64,000 nt of DNA. Origin: Chamaecyparis obtusa. Lineage: Eukaryota > Streptophyta > Pinopsida > Cupressales > Cupressaceae. Shown one piece after another: positions 63,601-64,000 of the stretch (position 1 is its first letter; each line of letters starts with the position of its first letter). The notes beneath the pieces were generated by a model, which had not been told where the DNA came from, searched no databases, and worked only from the letters and a program-made list of their open reading frames with translations. A program made the position numbers and the translations under genes. The DNA is taken from positions 2,584,001-2,648,000 of the forward strand of contig BSBK01004089.1 of assembly GCA_027943335.1 (NCBI GenBank). The letters run 5' to 3'.

Positions 63601-64000
63601 GTAGTTTCTAGGAGTCCATCAAATATGCCAAAGTTTCATTGTATGGCAGAAGAGGCCTGGTGTATGGACTGCACTAAGTTTTTGATAAATAAACTTCTTT
63701 CAAATGCAATTTCCTTGAGTTCTCAGAGTGATTTTGGATTCATTTTGTCATTGCCTTACATTTCAATGCATTTGGAATAGTTATATATTGATCCTAGACC
63801 ACATCTATGCATTTTTGAGGTCTATATTTGAGTATTCCAAACTAAGCCAAACAATTAATAACTAACTGTTACCGATTACATGGAGGTTGTAAACCGGTTG
63901 GAGAGGCTTATTAGAGCATGGATGTGTATGTTTGAGACGCAGGGGAGTAAGGGAAGATAGAAGAATCAATAAATGCCAAAGAAATAGTGTAACATACTCG
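60667..64000. other. Interval without recognisable gene
   Basis: 3.3 kb of AT-rich sequence. The phrase ATCATAACAGTGAATGTAAA occurs twice (62687 and 62756). The part upstream of TnpD may include its promoter and the missing CACTA end, but no signal was found. A short frame at 63532-63780 has no recognised domain. Confidence 0.4.

Noticed and set aside
60667..64000. Right terminal repeat of the CACTA element
   Set aside because: No TAGTG end with sequence like the left CACTAGTACATTTTG end was seen.

Overview
This window is a gene-poor, AT-rich stretch of a land-plant nuclear genome. It consists almost entirely of transposable elements and decayed gene fragments. The evidence for a plant is: Ty3/gypsy elements of the Tat type (two RNase H domains, a G-patch after the protease), Copia LTR remnants, a CACTA (En/Spm) transposon with plant-type TnpD and TnpA-like genes, and fragments of plant-like CDC48 and HIR genes. 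The repeat density suggests a large genome, possibly a gymnosperm, but the species is not resolved. I saw no intact host gene, no tRNA or rRNA gene and no CRISPR array.

Bases 1-41300 are a nested stack of four Ty3/gypsy elements, named here A to D. The oldest is C (+ strand): gag at 30.6-33.5 kb, protease, RT, two RNase H domains and integrase to 38.7 kb, and a 3' LTR from 40186; its 5' LTR is not in the window. Two elements appear to sit in the 5' leader of C. D (- strand, 1-7103) runs off the left edge. B (- strand, 7369-29410) has 1.67-kb LTRs and an exact 5-bp target duplication ATTAG. B is interrupted by A (+ strand, 11172-26048), with LTRs of 1081 and 1248 bp and an exact duplication GTTGT. 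A and C carry degraded gag-pol. D shows gag and protease. B is non-autonomous: its single reading frame encodes a spacer, an aspartic protease, a G-patch and a knuckle-like motif, but no recognisable gag, RT or integrase.

Bases 41353-43850 hold Copia LTR remnants in opposite orientations. 43.9-48.2 kb is non-coding, with two long (TA)n tracts and a recurring short motif.

From 48.2 kb a DNA-transposon region begins. A 429-bp CACTA-like element (48235-48663) is followed by a perfect 24-bp hairpin and a scrambled, intron-containing CDC48 pseudogene. On the - strand come three HIR exons and one MYCBP-like exon. From 52.6 to 60.7 kb lies a decayed CACTA element on the - strand: TnpD (transposase-associated, Transposase_21, DUF4218 and DUF4216 regions plus a poly-Asp tail), then a second gene that opens with a SET-domain-like exon and continues toward TnpA/Ptta-like exons. 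That SET plus TnpA arrangement, with four foreign gene fragments beside it, is the most unusual item here. 60.7-64.0 kb has no recognisable gene.
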